A DNA stretch of 64,000 bases from Magicicada septendecula. Taxonomy: Eukaryota > Arthropoda > Insecta > Hemiptera > Cicadidae. The position numbers and the translations under genes are program-made. The stretch lies in NCBI GenBank assembly GCA_034769895.1, contig CM068373.1, forward strand, positions 19,573,967 through 19,637,966. The letters run 5' to 3'. Of this stretch, positions 22,941 through 33,429 are shown in pieces. Position 1 is the first letter of the stretch, and each line of letters opens with the position of its first letter. The notes under the pieces were generated by a model that saw only the letters and a list, made by a program, of their open reading frames with translations, ran no database searches and was not told the DNA's origin.

Positions 22941-23478
22941 TAAGGATTATGTTATATAAACCTGTGGCTCCACCCATCTCATCCTCGGAAGACCCACATC
23001 TCTTCTACCAATGGCTTTATAGTTCAGTGCCGCTTTCGCCAATCGATCCTCTGTCATCCTCTGCAGATGATCCCACCATTGTCTTCTGTAAATTTAAATA
23101 ATTTCATTTATGTCCTTTACTTTAAGTTTTGCTCTTATATCTTAATTCCTTATTCTATTTTGGAATGTATAATTAAATTACTGTATTTCGAAGAAACTGC
23201 ATTTTAGCACTTTGCATCTTGGCGCTTTCCTAGTTTGTCATTACCCGCGCCTCACACGCATAAAACAACGTGGGTATTGCAATTATTTGTCCTGTTTTAT
23301 TTCTAAGATTTTGTAGCACAAATATTCCTAAATATATTTATCTTCTGTCCTATATCATATTCAGATTCATAGCTTACTGCACAGCCGAGATATTTGAAAC
23401 GGCTCACTTGTTCTAAAGTGCTGATGTTTGAAACTGTCTTAGTCCACACTGGATATTTACCTTTAAAGGCCATGGTGG
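22941..23478 (-). mobile_element. LINE 3' end (family A)
   Basis: The minus strand carries the GKYPVWTKTVSNISTLEQVS block near 23465, the RFKYLGC block near 23400, and the signature end TCCTTAAAGAAGAGG against the TTC tract. Frames are broken. Confidence 0.85.
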
Positions 23479-23747
23479 TAAGCAGATAAAACTAAAAAGC
23501 GACAGGTTAGGAAAAGCAAACTTCATAGAACGGTAGAAAACACTAGGGTCTATTGCGTGTTCAAAAAAATCATTACATTAGCGATGTACTATTTAAGTAC
23601 ATTTATTTAAGTAACTTACTATTTACATTTATACTTCTTATCGATCACATTAGCTTATATAAGTATAAGCCTAATTAAGAAAACTTACTTTAAAGACTCA
23701 GGTTGATTAAGTAATACTTTAACTATCAAATATTGTTTGTTACGTAG
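23479..23747. other. no recognised feature
   Basis: AT-rich spacer with several short repeats of ATTTAAGTA-like sequence. Confidence 0.4.
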
Positions 23748-24135
23748 TGTTACGACATTACAGAACAATCTACGCGTTTCGTTACAGAGGAATCCGGCTG
23801 TAATGTGTGCGTACGTGATTTCAACATGCGCTCGCGAGACTTTTCTAGACGTCGCAATCAATGGCGTCCTAGTGTAGAGCTGATGCGTAGTGTATAGAAT
23901 ATTCTGGATTTTCGACGGGGTATAAATACAAGTACTCAGCGACGCTTAGTTCAGTTTGAGTCGCGATTTATTGGAGTGCGGTTCGTAATATTGTGGCGAA
24001 GTATAATGTGTTTTAAAATTATGCGGGACAATTGTAATAAAATTGTGTTTTATATTAGTAGACATTTTCATTGTGTGTGAGCAATTTTTATTTGATTCAT
24101 TGTAAGAGACTATTTTGTTGATTACAAAGTGTTTT

Positions 24136-24372
24136 CAAAGGTTTTTAAAAATATATAAACACTTGATACGTTTCACAGATTTTATTTACCTCTGACAAAA
24201 AGTTTCGACTACCTAAGCCATTGTCAAAGAGAGAGGCTTAGGTGGACGAAACAGCTGTCAGAGTTAAATAAAATTTGTGAAACATACCAAGTGTTTATAT
24301 ATTTTTAAAAAACCTTTGTATTAATATGTTTCACCAAGTGCCCAACGAGTCATCAATTAATATCGTGACAAG
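24136..24372. repeat. head-to-head PLE arm pair nested in the LTR
   Basis: Inverted arms start at CAAAGGTTTTTAAAAATATA and end in the AACGAGTCATCAATTAAT block. GTGTTTT is duplicated on both sides (24129-24135 and 24373-24379). A larger relative with the same two outer ends lies at 29534-30268. The left arm holds a hammerhead-like motif on the minus strand (24190-24231). Insertion into the LTR means the PLE is the younger element. Confidence 0.8.
24190..24231 (-). ncRNA. hammerhead-like motif, variant core
   Basis: Minus strand: CTCT before the first box pairs with AGAG after the GTC triplet. The first box is TTGACAA instead of the canonical CUGANGA. Stem II is imperfect here, and GAAAC is present. 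The same variant box recurs at 29592-29632 and 30130-30165. Confidence 0.5.
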
Positions 24373-24748
24373 GTGTTTTATTGTGATAATTAAAGCTAGT
24401 GATTAGTGACTTAATTAATGTCTTGTATTTTGTTTTCCACTGTACCATACGACGATCACTAGACCGTCGTAACAAAATGTTATTTTCGATTTCTTCTAAG
24501 AGTACACTCTTATATCGATTCGTGACGATAATTAAGTAAAGTTTATAAGGTATAAGTAAAGTTAGTCTATAAGGTCTAATTAACAGAAACATTTCACGTC
24601 AATCAAACAAATAGTATAAATTAAATATCGTTTATTCTATTCAATACGACCGATAGACATGAGTACAACGTTTGCATGTCGCAAAAAACAAATTCTTATT
24701 GGCAGCCGAGCTACCCTTTATCAACGTCAAACCATGTTTTCTTATTAT

Positions 24749-25358
24749 TGTTGCAACGGTCTCACTGATCCTCGTACGGTATGGTACAGTGGAAAACAAA
24801 ATACAGACACGAATTAAGCCACTGATCACCAGTTTTGATAGTGTTACTTAATCACTATTAACAGTTTGAAATTAGCAAGTTATTCAACAAGATTATACTC
24901 GTGGCAACAATTCAGTTAAATTTGTCCACTCGCTATAATAATGTCAACTAATAGAGTCCCGCACAATATTCACTTTTCACTAATACACCACTTGAGACGC
25001 ACTGAGCAAATCGCCGACACAAACTGAACTGACCGTCGCTGAATGCTTATATTTATACCCGGCGCTAAGAACAATCTGTCACTTTTGGGATGACGTGTTA
25101 AAACAACAGCCTCTTACGGGCGCTCTCGAATCCATTAGAAACTGTGTCGTGTCTGGCCTTGAACACAGTGTGCGCGGACCGGTGAGGTCTGGAACAGCCT
25201 CGATTGTTGACGCGTGATAAGTGTCACGTAATTGTCTCCCTTCTCAAACTAGCAATATGTACGCACACAAACATTACGTCTGGATTCTGCTGGGATAGCG
25301 GAGAAACACGTAGAACGACACACTCCATTGTTTGACAATAATGTTCCGTTGCGTAACA
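24749..25358 (-). mobile_element. solo LTR, Ty3/gypsy-type, about 610 bp
   Basis: TGTTGCAACGG...GCGTAACA. The internal order of blocks matches the other minus-strand copies (CACTGATCACCAG, then GAGACGCACTGAGCAAATCG, then TATATTTATACCCGG antisense to the TATA region). Flanking target bases no longer match well. Old, no internal region. Confidence 0.75.
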
Positions 25359-25820
25359 CTACGATTCTTCCGTGTCTTCAATAAGGGCTAGAGGGTTGGT
25401 TTGTGTGTGTGTTGTTTTCTCTAAATTGAATAATAGAAATTATGTACATCAAGTTTGTTTAAAATCATAGGTAGACTAAACCTGTTTCTAGCACACATAA
25501 CACGGTGGGTGTAGAGTGATTAGGGAGTGTGTAGGAAAACCGCTGCACTTTGTGCGAGACACGGAAATAAAAGGGATGATTAAAACCACAGTCCTCACCA
25601 CACATCGCATACATGATGTCTCACGGCGTTTTCTCTTCCTACGCCATCGTAGGATAGCTCAACAAACTGCTGACTACAGATTCATGACCTAACCTCACAT
25701 ACAAACAGGTGTGTGTATATAAACAACGGATTTTGTAAAAAAAAAAATAATGAAATGAACAAATAATATTATCCACCCATACTTCATAATTACGCAATAG
25801 ATGGAACCCATATTTTCATT
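25359..25820. other. no recognised feature
   Basis: Spacer of mixed composition with no motif or repeat partner. Confidence 0.4.
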
Positions 25821-25824
25821 TTAC

Positions 25825-26600
25825 AATTCGCGGATGACCAGGTCTTAGTAGCACAGGCAAAGAGGACTTGCAGAATATGGCTCGGAAGATCAAAGACAAA
25901 TACGAGAGCTGGGGACTGTCAATAAATTTTGAAAGACCAAGTATTTATGCGTGGGAGGTACTGAAACCAACTTGTAATTGGAAAATAATGAAGAAATTAA
26001 AAATTGCCAGGCATATAAGTATTTAGGAGTACAGATAAAGCAGAATGGCAGAATACAGATGAAATAAAGGAGACAGTAGGCATGGGACGGAGGGCTATGA
26101 AAAGGTTAAATAGTATATGGTGGCATGACCAGATAACTAGAGGAAGGAAAGTACAGATATCCAATACTATCGTAAAGAGTATTCTGTTTTATTGTGCTGA
26201 GAGTTGGAGAATGACAGAAGCGGACAAGAGGAAAATACTAGCTGTAGAGATGGCTGCACTAAGGAGATCATGCAGAGTATCCAGGCCAGAGAAAATAAGA
26301 AATGAACAGATTAGAGAAATGATAAATGTGAAACATGCAGTAGTAGACGAAATAGAAAGAAGACAGATAATTTGGTTTGGACATGTTAAACGGATGGGTG
26401 GAGAAAGGTTGCCAAAAAGGATTATGGAATGGTTACCCCCGGAGAAGAGAAAGAGGGGAAGACCCAGACGATCATGGGAAGAGAGTATCCAGAAAGCTCT
26501 AAGTGCGAGGAATCTGACAGAAGAACATTTTCAGGACAAAAAATATTGGAGTCTGGAAATCGGACAGCGACGACAGACGCTATAAACCGATGTTATATAT
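25825..26600 (+). mobile_element. LINE fragment (family B-like), RT box to 3' end
   Basis: The RT catalytic box reads FADDQVLVAQ (about 25828). KDKYESWGLSINFERPK and AYKYLGVQIKQNGR follow. From 26082 there are 167 open codons, including FYCAESWRMTEADKRKILAV, RRQIIWFGHVKRMGGERLPK and PPEKRKRGRPRRSWEES. The long open C-terminal stretch makes it one of the better-kept LINE pieces here. The 5' half of the RT is missing. Confidence 0.9.
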
Positions 26601-26989
26601 ACATAACTCATACAGTGCAGTTTGAGATATCCTGACACTAAGGTTGTGTCTAACTCCTTCACAGCTTGCAATACAGTCTGTAATTATAACTTCTTTTTCT
26701 GGTTTGTCTGGTGTAAAATGACACTACTTAATGATTATGTAGGGTAGAAAATTATGTACAAAACAAAACAAGACGATTTATTTAAAATCATACATTTATT
26801 ACAACAATAAAATAAAAGAGCAAGTGAATGAAATTACTGAACACAGGATGTTAGTGGAGTGTAGGTGGTAAACATCTGTTTTGGGCGTATCTGAAACATC
26901 TGTGTTGTGATGGCGAGGGGGGAGTGTGTGCATGAGACAAGGGAAGGTCAGGTGTCTTTAAAAACTATCTACAATCATGAATGCAAAAT

Positions 26990-27352
26990 ATAAAATTAAC
27001 TGAACTAAATATAAACTGAATGCAAAATTTAAAATAATGATGAACATTCAAAATAATACAAAATAAACTAAACTAAATAACAGATTTTAATAAAGGGGAT
27101 ACACAAAATTCAGTCTGTTCATTGGTTAAATTTTTGTTATTTTTTATTGTTTTTTTAATTTCTAAAATTTCTAACAAATCCATTTTTTTACCTTTTTGTA
27201 TGTTGTGGAGTAGTGTTATGTTTTTTGTGTCTATGAAGTGATTGTGTTGTAAGCAATGATCTGCAAAACCTGTATTAGATGTATTGGTTAAAATCGCCTT
27301 CTTATGTTCAGAAATGCGATGTTTTAGAGCACGGCCACATTGTCCGATATAA
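26990..27352 (-). pseudogene. PLE GIY-YIG endonuclease, left inverted copy
   Basis: The minus strand reads IYIGQCGRALKHRISEHKK and continues as in the right copy. In the GIY-YIG fold of PLEs, the YIGQ.GR.L..R..EH sequence carries the Tyr, Gly and Arg core. It is the mirror image of 28232-28513. Confidence 0.85.
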
Positions 27353-27359
27353 ATAGTAA

Positions 27360-28290
27360 TGGTAATCTAGTAATGGTAAGATCCAAAAAATTTAAACTTT
27401 TCATATTTTCTGTTTCAAGTGTAAATTGCACGCTACTATAAAAGGAATTAATATAATCTAAGAACATATGGATCTGTCTATCTGTTCCCGTCCAGATACA
27501 AAATATATCCTCAACATACCTTACCCAATGAAAAACATATTTTATGTTGGGGTTATCGGATGTAAAAATGTTTTCTTCCAAAAATGTCATAAAGATTTCA
27601 CTTAATAAAGGTGATAAAGGAGAGCCCATAGGTAAGCCATTTAATTGTTTATAGATTTTATTATTAAACTGAAAATAATTTTGTCCTATGCAAATATCTA
27701 AGGCCGAGAATAATTCTTTTTTCTGATCACTATTTAAGTTAAAGTATTTTGTATATGTGAGGAACAGATAGACAACAGAACATCTACAGGTATAGACGGA
27801 AATAATTCTTAACATCAAATGAAACTAATTTTGCATTCAGTGGTAAATGTACATTTTTTATATTATTAACTAATTGTAAAGTGTTTTTAATAGCATACTT
27901 TGGGTTAAAGTTAATATATTTTGGCAATAATTCATTAAGTTTTTTACAGACTTTATATGCAGGTGCAGTTACATATGAAACAACTGGGCGCATGGGACAA
28001 TTAGGTTTATGTATTTTTGGTAAACTATACAAAACAGGAGCTTTTGGGTTCATCATAGTTAGCATGAAACTTTTTGAGTCTCAAAATATATTAGGGCAAT
28101 TTTTAATAAGTGATTTTTTTTGTTTTTGAAACTTATTAGTGGGATCATTTAATATCTTGAAATTGTCATCCCTGAAGAGAAGTTCTGTCTTTTCAATATA
28201 TTCGAATATATATCGAACAATGCTATTTATGCTATTTATATCGGACAATGTGGCCGTGCTCTGAAACATCGCATTTCTGAACATAAGGAG
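27360..28290 (-). pseudogene. Penelope-type reverse transcriptase
   Basis: Three successive minus-strand frames cover it. The PLE hallmark is SLPKIHKPNCPMRPVVSYVT. Motif A reads LVSFDVKNYF. Motif B reads GLPMGSPLSPLLSEIFM, and the catalytic box RYVEDIFCIW has Glu where Asp is usual (YVDD). SLNFLDLTI marks the following conserved block. At least two frame breaks separate the pieces. RTs of this type are related to telomerase and copy their own transcript at the target. The missing Asp would by itself impair catalysis. Confidence 0.9.
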
Positions 28291-28513
28291 GCGATTTTAA
28301 CCAATACATCTAATACAGGTTTTGCAGATCATTGCTTACAACACAATCACTTCATAGACACAAAAAACATAACACTACTCCACAACATACAAAAGGTAAA
28401 AAAATGGATTTGTTAGAAATTTTAGAAATTAAAAAAGCAATAAAAATTAACAAAAATTTAACCAATGAACAGACTGAATTTTGTGTATCCCCTTTATTAA
28501 AATCTGTTATTTA
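28232..28513 (+). pseudogene. PLE GIY-YIG endonuclease, right copy
   Basis: The plus strand reads YIGQCGRALKHRISEHKEAI, then GFADHCLQHNHFIDTKN, to a stop at 28513. The domain is nearly complete from the YIG motif onward. It lacks the upstream zinc-finger-like Cys region and any link to the RT, which runs the other way. In PLEs this nuclease nicks the target DNA. Confidence 0.85.
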
Positions 28514-28744
28514 GTTTAGTTTATTTTATATTATTTTGAATGTTCATCATTATTTTAAATTTTGCATTCAGTTTATATTTAGTTCAGTTAATTTTATATT
28601 TTGCATTCATGATTGTATTTAGTTTTTAGACACCTGACCTTCCCTTGTCTCATGCACACACTCCCCCCTCACCATCACAACACAGATGTTCCAGATACGC
28701 CCTAAACAGATGTTTACCACCTACACAATAAAATAAAAGATTAA

Positions 28745-29060
28745 ATGTATAGACTAATAAATAGCTGACTACATAAACATTATACCAATCTAAAATAGAA
28801 TCAAAGTAAACTCGATTATCCGTTAACTATATTGTAAGCGAAACATTCAATTACAATTCAAACAAACCTCTGAAGGTATAGAAAAATAAAATTTCTTTGA
28901 AACGTAGGTCAGGTGAAAATAAACCTACTTGCAGGGTATATATTTGAAGATATTAATGATAATGTCACAACCTTTCTGTATTTGGAGCCAGTATTCCGTT
29001 TCTATTTTAATTCCTTTTATATGTCGCATGAGTGTTCCTTTAGAGGAACTACAGAGAAAC
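28745..29060. other. no recognised feature
   Basis: AT-rich spacer before the duplicated segment. Confidence 0.4.
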
Positions 29061-29533
29061 ATGCAACACAATGAAAAATGTCCTTATTTTCCTTAGTAAT
29101 TCAAATGTGTTTTCAAAGGAAAAGTAAAAATATATTTTCAAAGTAAGCTCTAGAAAATTAAATTTACTCAATAAATAATATACAAAGAGTTTTCCTTGTG
29201 CGTGACGTAAAGTGTGTAGCTTCACACTGGCAGCCTAATAACGCTGACAATATGGTCTTTTACATTGCTCAGGAGTAACAAATTCATAGTAAATGTTCCT
29301 TCAACGAGGTGTTTCTGATTAAAGTATCGATTTATAGTGTTGTCGATCTAATAAGAAAATACAAAAACTGTGCAGGTTTTCGGAAAGAACAAGACAACGT
29401 ATTTAAAAGTAATGAGAAACCGGATTTCCTATTTCATTTGTTGCTTAGAAAACTTTCACTACATTACTCGCCTAAGTCTTAAATTGGCAGTTCGTTGACA
29501 TTTAGTAATGTCACATTAAGCAATGTGACATTA
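29061..29533 (+). repeat. direct duplication, copy 1 (copy 2 at 30272-31506, interrupted)
   Basis: About 470 bp repeated at 30272-30606 and 31372-31506. Landmarks include CTTATTTTCCTTAGTAATTC, GTAAGCTCTAGAAAATTAAA and TAATGTCACATTAAGCAATG. A PLE-derived unit lies exactly between the copies. Confidence 0.85.
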
Positions 29534-30268
29534 CAAAGGTTTTTTAAAAATATATAAGCACTTGATACCTTTCACAGTTTTTTTTATTTAACTCTGACAG
29601 CTGTTTCGACTTCTTAAACCATTGTCAAAGAGATGAATGAAAACCTAAACAGATGATGTAAGGGTGGTGTTGGACATCTGTTTAGGGCGTTTATTGCAAC
29701 ATGTGTGAGGTGTGAGGATGGAGAGGGGGGGTTGCAGGAGCTAAGGGAAGGTCAAGTGTCTGTGAAAATTAAATATGTTCTGAAAGCAAAATATAAAATT
29801 AACTAAACTAAATTACAGGTTTTAATAAAGGGGATACTGAGAATTCAGTTTGTTCACTAGTTAAATATTTGTTATTATTTATTGCTTTTTAATTTCTAGA
29901 ATTTCTAACAAATCCATTTTTTACCTTTTTGTATGTTATAGAGTAGTGTTGTTTTTTGTGTCTATGAAGTGATTGTGTTGTAAGCAATGATCCGCAAAAA
30001 CCTGCATGACCTTAGCTCCTGCAACCCCCCTCTCTAACTTCACACCTCACACATGTTGCAATACACGCCCTAAACAGACGTAGACCACCGTTACATCCTC
30101 TCACAATCTCTTGTTACATGTTCACTCATCTCTTTGACAATGGCTTAAGAAGTCAGCTGTCAGAGTTAAATAAAATCTGTGAAAACTTAGTAAGTGTTTA
30201 TATATTTTTAAAACCCTTTGTTTTAATATGTTTCACCAAGTGCCCAACGAGTCATCAATTAATAAGGA
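29534..30268. mobile_element. PLE derivative: arm pair with GIY-YIG tail remnant
   Basis: The left arm (minus, 30001-29534) keeps the end of a GIY-YIG reading frame, the 3' untranslated region and a hammerhead-like motif (29592-29632). The right arm (plus, 30002-30268) keeps the untranslated region and a second motif (30130-30165) in which the GAAAC box is missing. The outer ends match those of 24136-24372. This ties the ribozyme-bearing arms to the GIY-YIG-coding PLE family at 26821-28725. Confidence 0.85.
29592..29632 (-). ncRNA. hammerhead-like motif, variant core (PLE arm)
   Basis: Minus strand: stem I is CTCT/AGAG. The first box is TTGACAA, with one extra T. Stem II is GGTTT with AAGTC (two wobbles), followed by GAAAC. 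The eight-base palindrome ACAGCTGT stands at stem III, and GTC is the cleavage triplet. Confidence 0.55.
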
Positions 30269-30606
30269 AGACAATGTAAAATTTCCTTATTTTCCTTAGT
30301 AATTCTAATATGTTTTCAAAGGAAAAGTAAAAATATTGTTTCAAAGTAAGCTCTAGAAAATTAAATTAACTCACTAAATAATATACAAAATGTTTCCATA
30401 TCCGTGACGTAAAAGCTTCACACTGGCAGCCTAATAAGGCCAACAATATGTCGTTTTACGTTGCTAACGAGTTATAAATTTACAGTAAATGTTCTTTCAA
30501 AGCACTGTTTCTGATTGAAGAATCGATTTACAGTGTTGTAGATTTAATAAGAAAATATAAAAACCGTGCAGTTTTACGGAAAGAACAAGACAACGTATTT
30601 AAATAG

Positions 30607-31371
30607 CGGTATGGAGAACGATACCTGACTTCCATGTTCTAAGATTTATATTTAAAATCATTTTCGAAATGAAATATTTCCATAGAAACTACTTCTCTCT
30701 ACTTCTTGCTTCAGCCTTAACCACAGTACTATGGTCACTAACGTATACCACCTCACGATAACGCACTGGATTTTCACTGATGATAGCAATCGATGGCACT
30801 GCCGAAACGTCTGGTTTTGCAGAAAACATTGGACCACGGCCAAACAGCCCGGGAAGGAATTTTTAACAACAAACTACTTCTTTGTAGCCGATAACGTAGT
30901 ACGCATATAAAAATTATCCCCTCCCCTTTCAACTATCATTTTCATTTATAGAAAATTATCCCCTCCCCTTCAACAGCCCTTTTCATTCATAGATATTTCA
31001 TCTACCTTTCTACAGTGGATTATTAGGACCTTCTTTTCAGGATATTTTATTTGTCGAAATTAAGTACTTGACTCTTGTTAAAACATAAAACGTTGCTGGT
31101 AAACTACCCCTTCCCCTTAATCGATCTTCACCAAAATCAATAGGCCTTGAGTCCTCTACAATTCAGGCACGTTTGCGAAACATTATTTGATTCTGCTCGA
31201 ATTTGTGGCAATTATCGTCACAGAAAAAATTCTACAGATAGACACACAGACACTTTTTGAAAAATGATTTTTCTTCATATTTTGAGGATAGTACAATCAG
31301 AATCAGCCCTTATCTCGAACACGGGGTTTTTCGGCATCACCATACTTCCATTTTCTTATGGAACATGGAAG
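30607..31371 (+). mobile_element. repeat family Y (TIR-like ends), with nested PLE arm
   Basis: A non-coding repeat, about 0.77 kb, whose ends are partly inverted: GGTATGGAGAAC then CTTCCATGTTC on the left, and ACCATACTTCCATTT then AACATGGAAG on the right. Relatives are at 55737-56530 (whole) and 37640-37900 (partial, minus). A PLE arm with a hammerhead-like motif (30773-30816) is nested in its left third. The ends and the probable TAAA duplication suggest a non-autonomous DNA transposon. The superfamily is unknown. Confidence 0.7.
30773..30816 (+). ncRNA. hammerhead-like motif (single PLE arm)
   Basis: CTGATGA is at 30777-30783, GAAAC at 30804-30808, then GTC. Stem I is short (TCA with TGG). 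Stem II is weak. The arm's distal part (GGCCAAACAGCCCGGGAA) matches the arm pair at 35386-35672. Confidence 0.5.
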
Positions 31372-31529
31372 TAAAAGTAATGAGAAAACGGGTTTCATAT
31401 TTCATTTGTTGTTGATCAGAAAAGTTTCACTATGTTAGTCGCCTAAGTGTTAAATTGTCAGTTCGTTGACATTTAGTAATGTCACATTAAGCAATGTGAC
31501 ATTAAACTGTTTACCGTTTTTTAATCCAC

Positions 31530-31985
31530 CTTTATTATCATCAGCCGTGGCTTAAAACACTTGGTTGGTCTTGGCTTGCTCCAGGAGTCGATTCTATTCC
31601 TCACTATTGCGTACCCCTGGCTTTCCAGTTTCTTATGTTCAGCTTTCCGAGGTCCTCCTCTATCTAGTATTTGAATCTACTTCGGAGTCTTTCCATTTTT
31701 CTACTACCCATTGGTTTCTGGTAGAAAATATATTTCGTAGCCTGTCCTTCCTCCATTCTCTGTATGTGTCCAACCCACCTTAGCCTGTATATTTTGATTA
31801 TCCTGACAATGTCCGGCTCCTTGTAAAGATGGTACAGTTTATAATTATAGCGCCTGCGCCACATTTTATTTTCTTGTACTCCTCTAAATATTGTTCTTAG
31901 AATCCGTATTTCACAACAACCTAGAAGTCTTTCGCTATTTTTTGTCATTGTCCATGTTTCTGAAGCATATGTCAGCACTGTCCTG
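31530..31985 (-). mobile_element. LINE 3' end (family C)
   Basis: The minus strand reads LTYASETWTMTKNSERLLGC, IRILRTIFRGVQENKMWRRR and IIKIYRLRWVGHIQRMEEGQ. A second copy of the extreme 3' end is at 45737-45960. RT catalytic motifs are not included. Confidence 0.9.
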
Positions 31986-32340
31986 ATAAGTGTTTTTAAT
32001 CCATCTTAATTCCACATTATTTTTGTTGTGTACAACCACTTTTTGTAACTTTGTATGCGCTTCCGGAACTTCAAAAATTAAAGTTTTATCGTTTTGCTTA
32101 CACACAACATTAGGTCCGACTAACAGCATTATTACAGCTCCTGATCCCGAGATAGTAGTGTCCAAGTTCGTTCACTGTCCCTATACAGTACTTTTCACAA
32201 TTATTCTTTTTTGCTTAAGGATAATCTGCTCAGAAACAAAGAACATTGACCCAGACAAGCGCTCTTTATTCACACACATTGACTTCCACACACACGCGCG
32301 CGCGCGCTGTAACGTGTATTTACTGTCGTTACGTATAATT

Positions 32341-32440
32341 TAAAAACTAGGCGTATAGCCTAGATGGAAGCAAAAGTGTGCTGGACCCAGACTGACAGGA
32401 TCCGGAATTAAACTCTCCTTTAACAATAACAAGTTCGTTT
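32341..32440 (+). repeat. short unclassified repeat, partner at 50219-50310
   Basis: Shares TTTAAAAACTAG, a small hairpin, and AAAGTGTGCTGGA.CCCAGA with 50219-50310. In both places a GTTACG-containing stretch precedes it. Possibly the end of one element family; nothing more can be said. Confidence 0.5.
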
Positions 32441-32469
32441 ATTTGTGTTTTCTAGTATTACAGGTTTTA

Positions 32470-32810
32470 CTGAAGTATGGATAACAACCAAGAAACAAGA
32501 CATCATAATATAGGTCTAGAAATGGCGTTCTTAAGAGAAACTAAAGGTGTTCCAAACTTGACCATATAAAAAATGAGACCATAAGAGGAAGAGTTGCAAG
32601 TTTTTAACTTGAATCAAAAAATAAAAAGATAATGGTAGAACAATGGTAGGACAAACACTTGGAAAGAATATTAGATTCCAGATTGGCTAAGGAAGTCTGG
32701 AAATACAAATCTATAGGACACAGGTGTGTGGGTAGACCCGGGAAGAGATGACCGGAGGATCTTTGAAGGCGGAACAGGCAGCACCTTGTTGAGAAGATGG
32801 TGATGATGAC
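32470..32810 (+). mobile_element. LINE C-terminal fragment (family E-like)
   Basis: In broken frames: RETKGVPNL, IKNETIRGRVASF, then WDKHLERILDS-like sequence and EVWKYKSIGHRCVGRPGKR. The basic 'GRPGKR.P.D' end is typical of insect LINE C-termini. Confidence 0.7.
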
Positions 32811-32964
32811 TGTATTAATGGTCATGATTTTATCTGCGTCACAAGTGAAGTGATACATTAAGGTACGTAGATAAATTGCCTGGAAATACATATTACGGGT
32901 CCTAAAAGCTTGCGATTTTAATGGTATATTTATTGTTTCACTGCCTTTTAGCAGCGCCAACAAA

Positions 32965-33420
32965 GTTTAGTAGGTTTCATAACTTTTCTTTGATTCGACA
33001 CATGTGCTCTCCTCCGCTCTCGTATTTCTATCAGATTTGCATTGCTTTAGTCTCGTTTGTGTTCTCCGTACCACATAAATTTGTGTATTTTTTACATTTA
33101 CCTCTAAATCCCATTTCCTGTATTCATCCACAATTTTATGGAAATTATAATTTTGGAGTATCACTATTTGTTCGTCGAGAAATCATAATTTATTTAGATG
33201 CCACTTGTGATCAAATAAGATTATTCCCATGATTTTACGTTCCTGCTTTCAGTTTTTCAGAAGCTTTTTAAGTCATACTTTAAATAGTTTTAGGATGCGG
33301 ATACATAACACTTTTGCTTTAATATCTCTTACACTAAAAGCTCAGTTTTTATATATTTTGATCTTTGGCACTTTTTTAAGGAGCTTGTTTAATCCAAAAA
33401 AAAAAAGTGATAGGTAAGTT
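32965..33420 (-). mobile_element. LINE RT fragment
   Basis: The minus strand reads FLDEQIVI (a decayed FADDQVII-type box), then KIVDEYRKWDLEVNVKNTQ, the block that follows the RT catalytic site in many non-LTR elements. Confidence 0.6.
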
Positions 33421-33429
33421 TCGGGATAT

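Larger units (their letters stand above)
23748..24474 (+). mobile_element. solo LTR, Ty3/gypsy-type, with nested PLE arm pair
   Basis: Begins TGTTACGACATTACAG and ends GTCGTAACA. It shares the promoter block (GGTATAAATACAAGTACTCA at about 23920) with the 21474 copy. It is interrupted at 24136-24372 by a PLE-derived snapback. I see no clear flanking duplication. No internal region remains. Confidence 0.75.
26821..28725 (-). mobile_element. Penelope-like element with inverted GIY-YIG ends
   Basis: A perfect 15-bp target duplication (CAATAAAATAAAAGA at 26806-26820 and 28726-28740) brackets 1905 bp. The core is a Penelope-type reverse transcriptase on the minus strand (about 28290-27360). Both ends carry copies of the element's 3' region, including the GIY-YIG nuclease domain, in opposite orientations: minus at 27352-26821 and plus at 28232-28725. 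The sequence normally joining RT to GIY-YIG is absent, so the copy is internally deleted and non-autonomous. Identical flanking duplications suggest it is among the younger insertions. Confidence 0.85.
30272..31506 (+). repeat. direct duplication, copy 2, split by repeat Y
   Basis: Left part 30272-30606 and right part 31372-31506 together match 29061-29533. The break holds repeat Y (30607-31371), with TAAA at both junctions. Confidence 0.85.

Noticed and set aside
22693-23101. Poly-Phe, poly-Glu and poly-Ser frames over the TTC tract
   Set aside because: All three are readings of one microsatellite that is the tail of a LINE.
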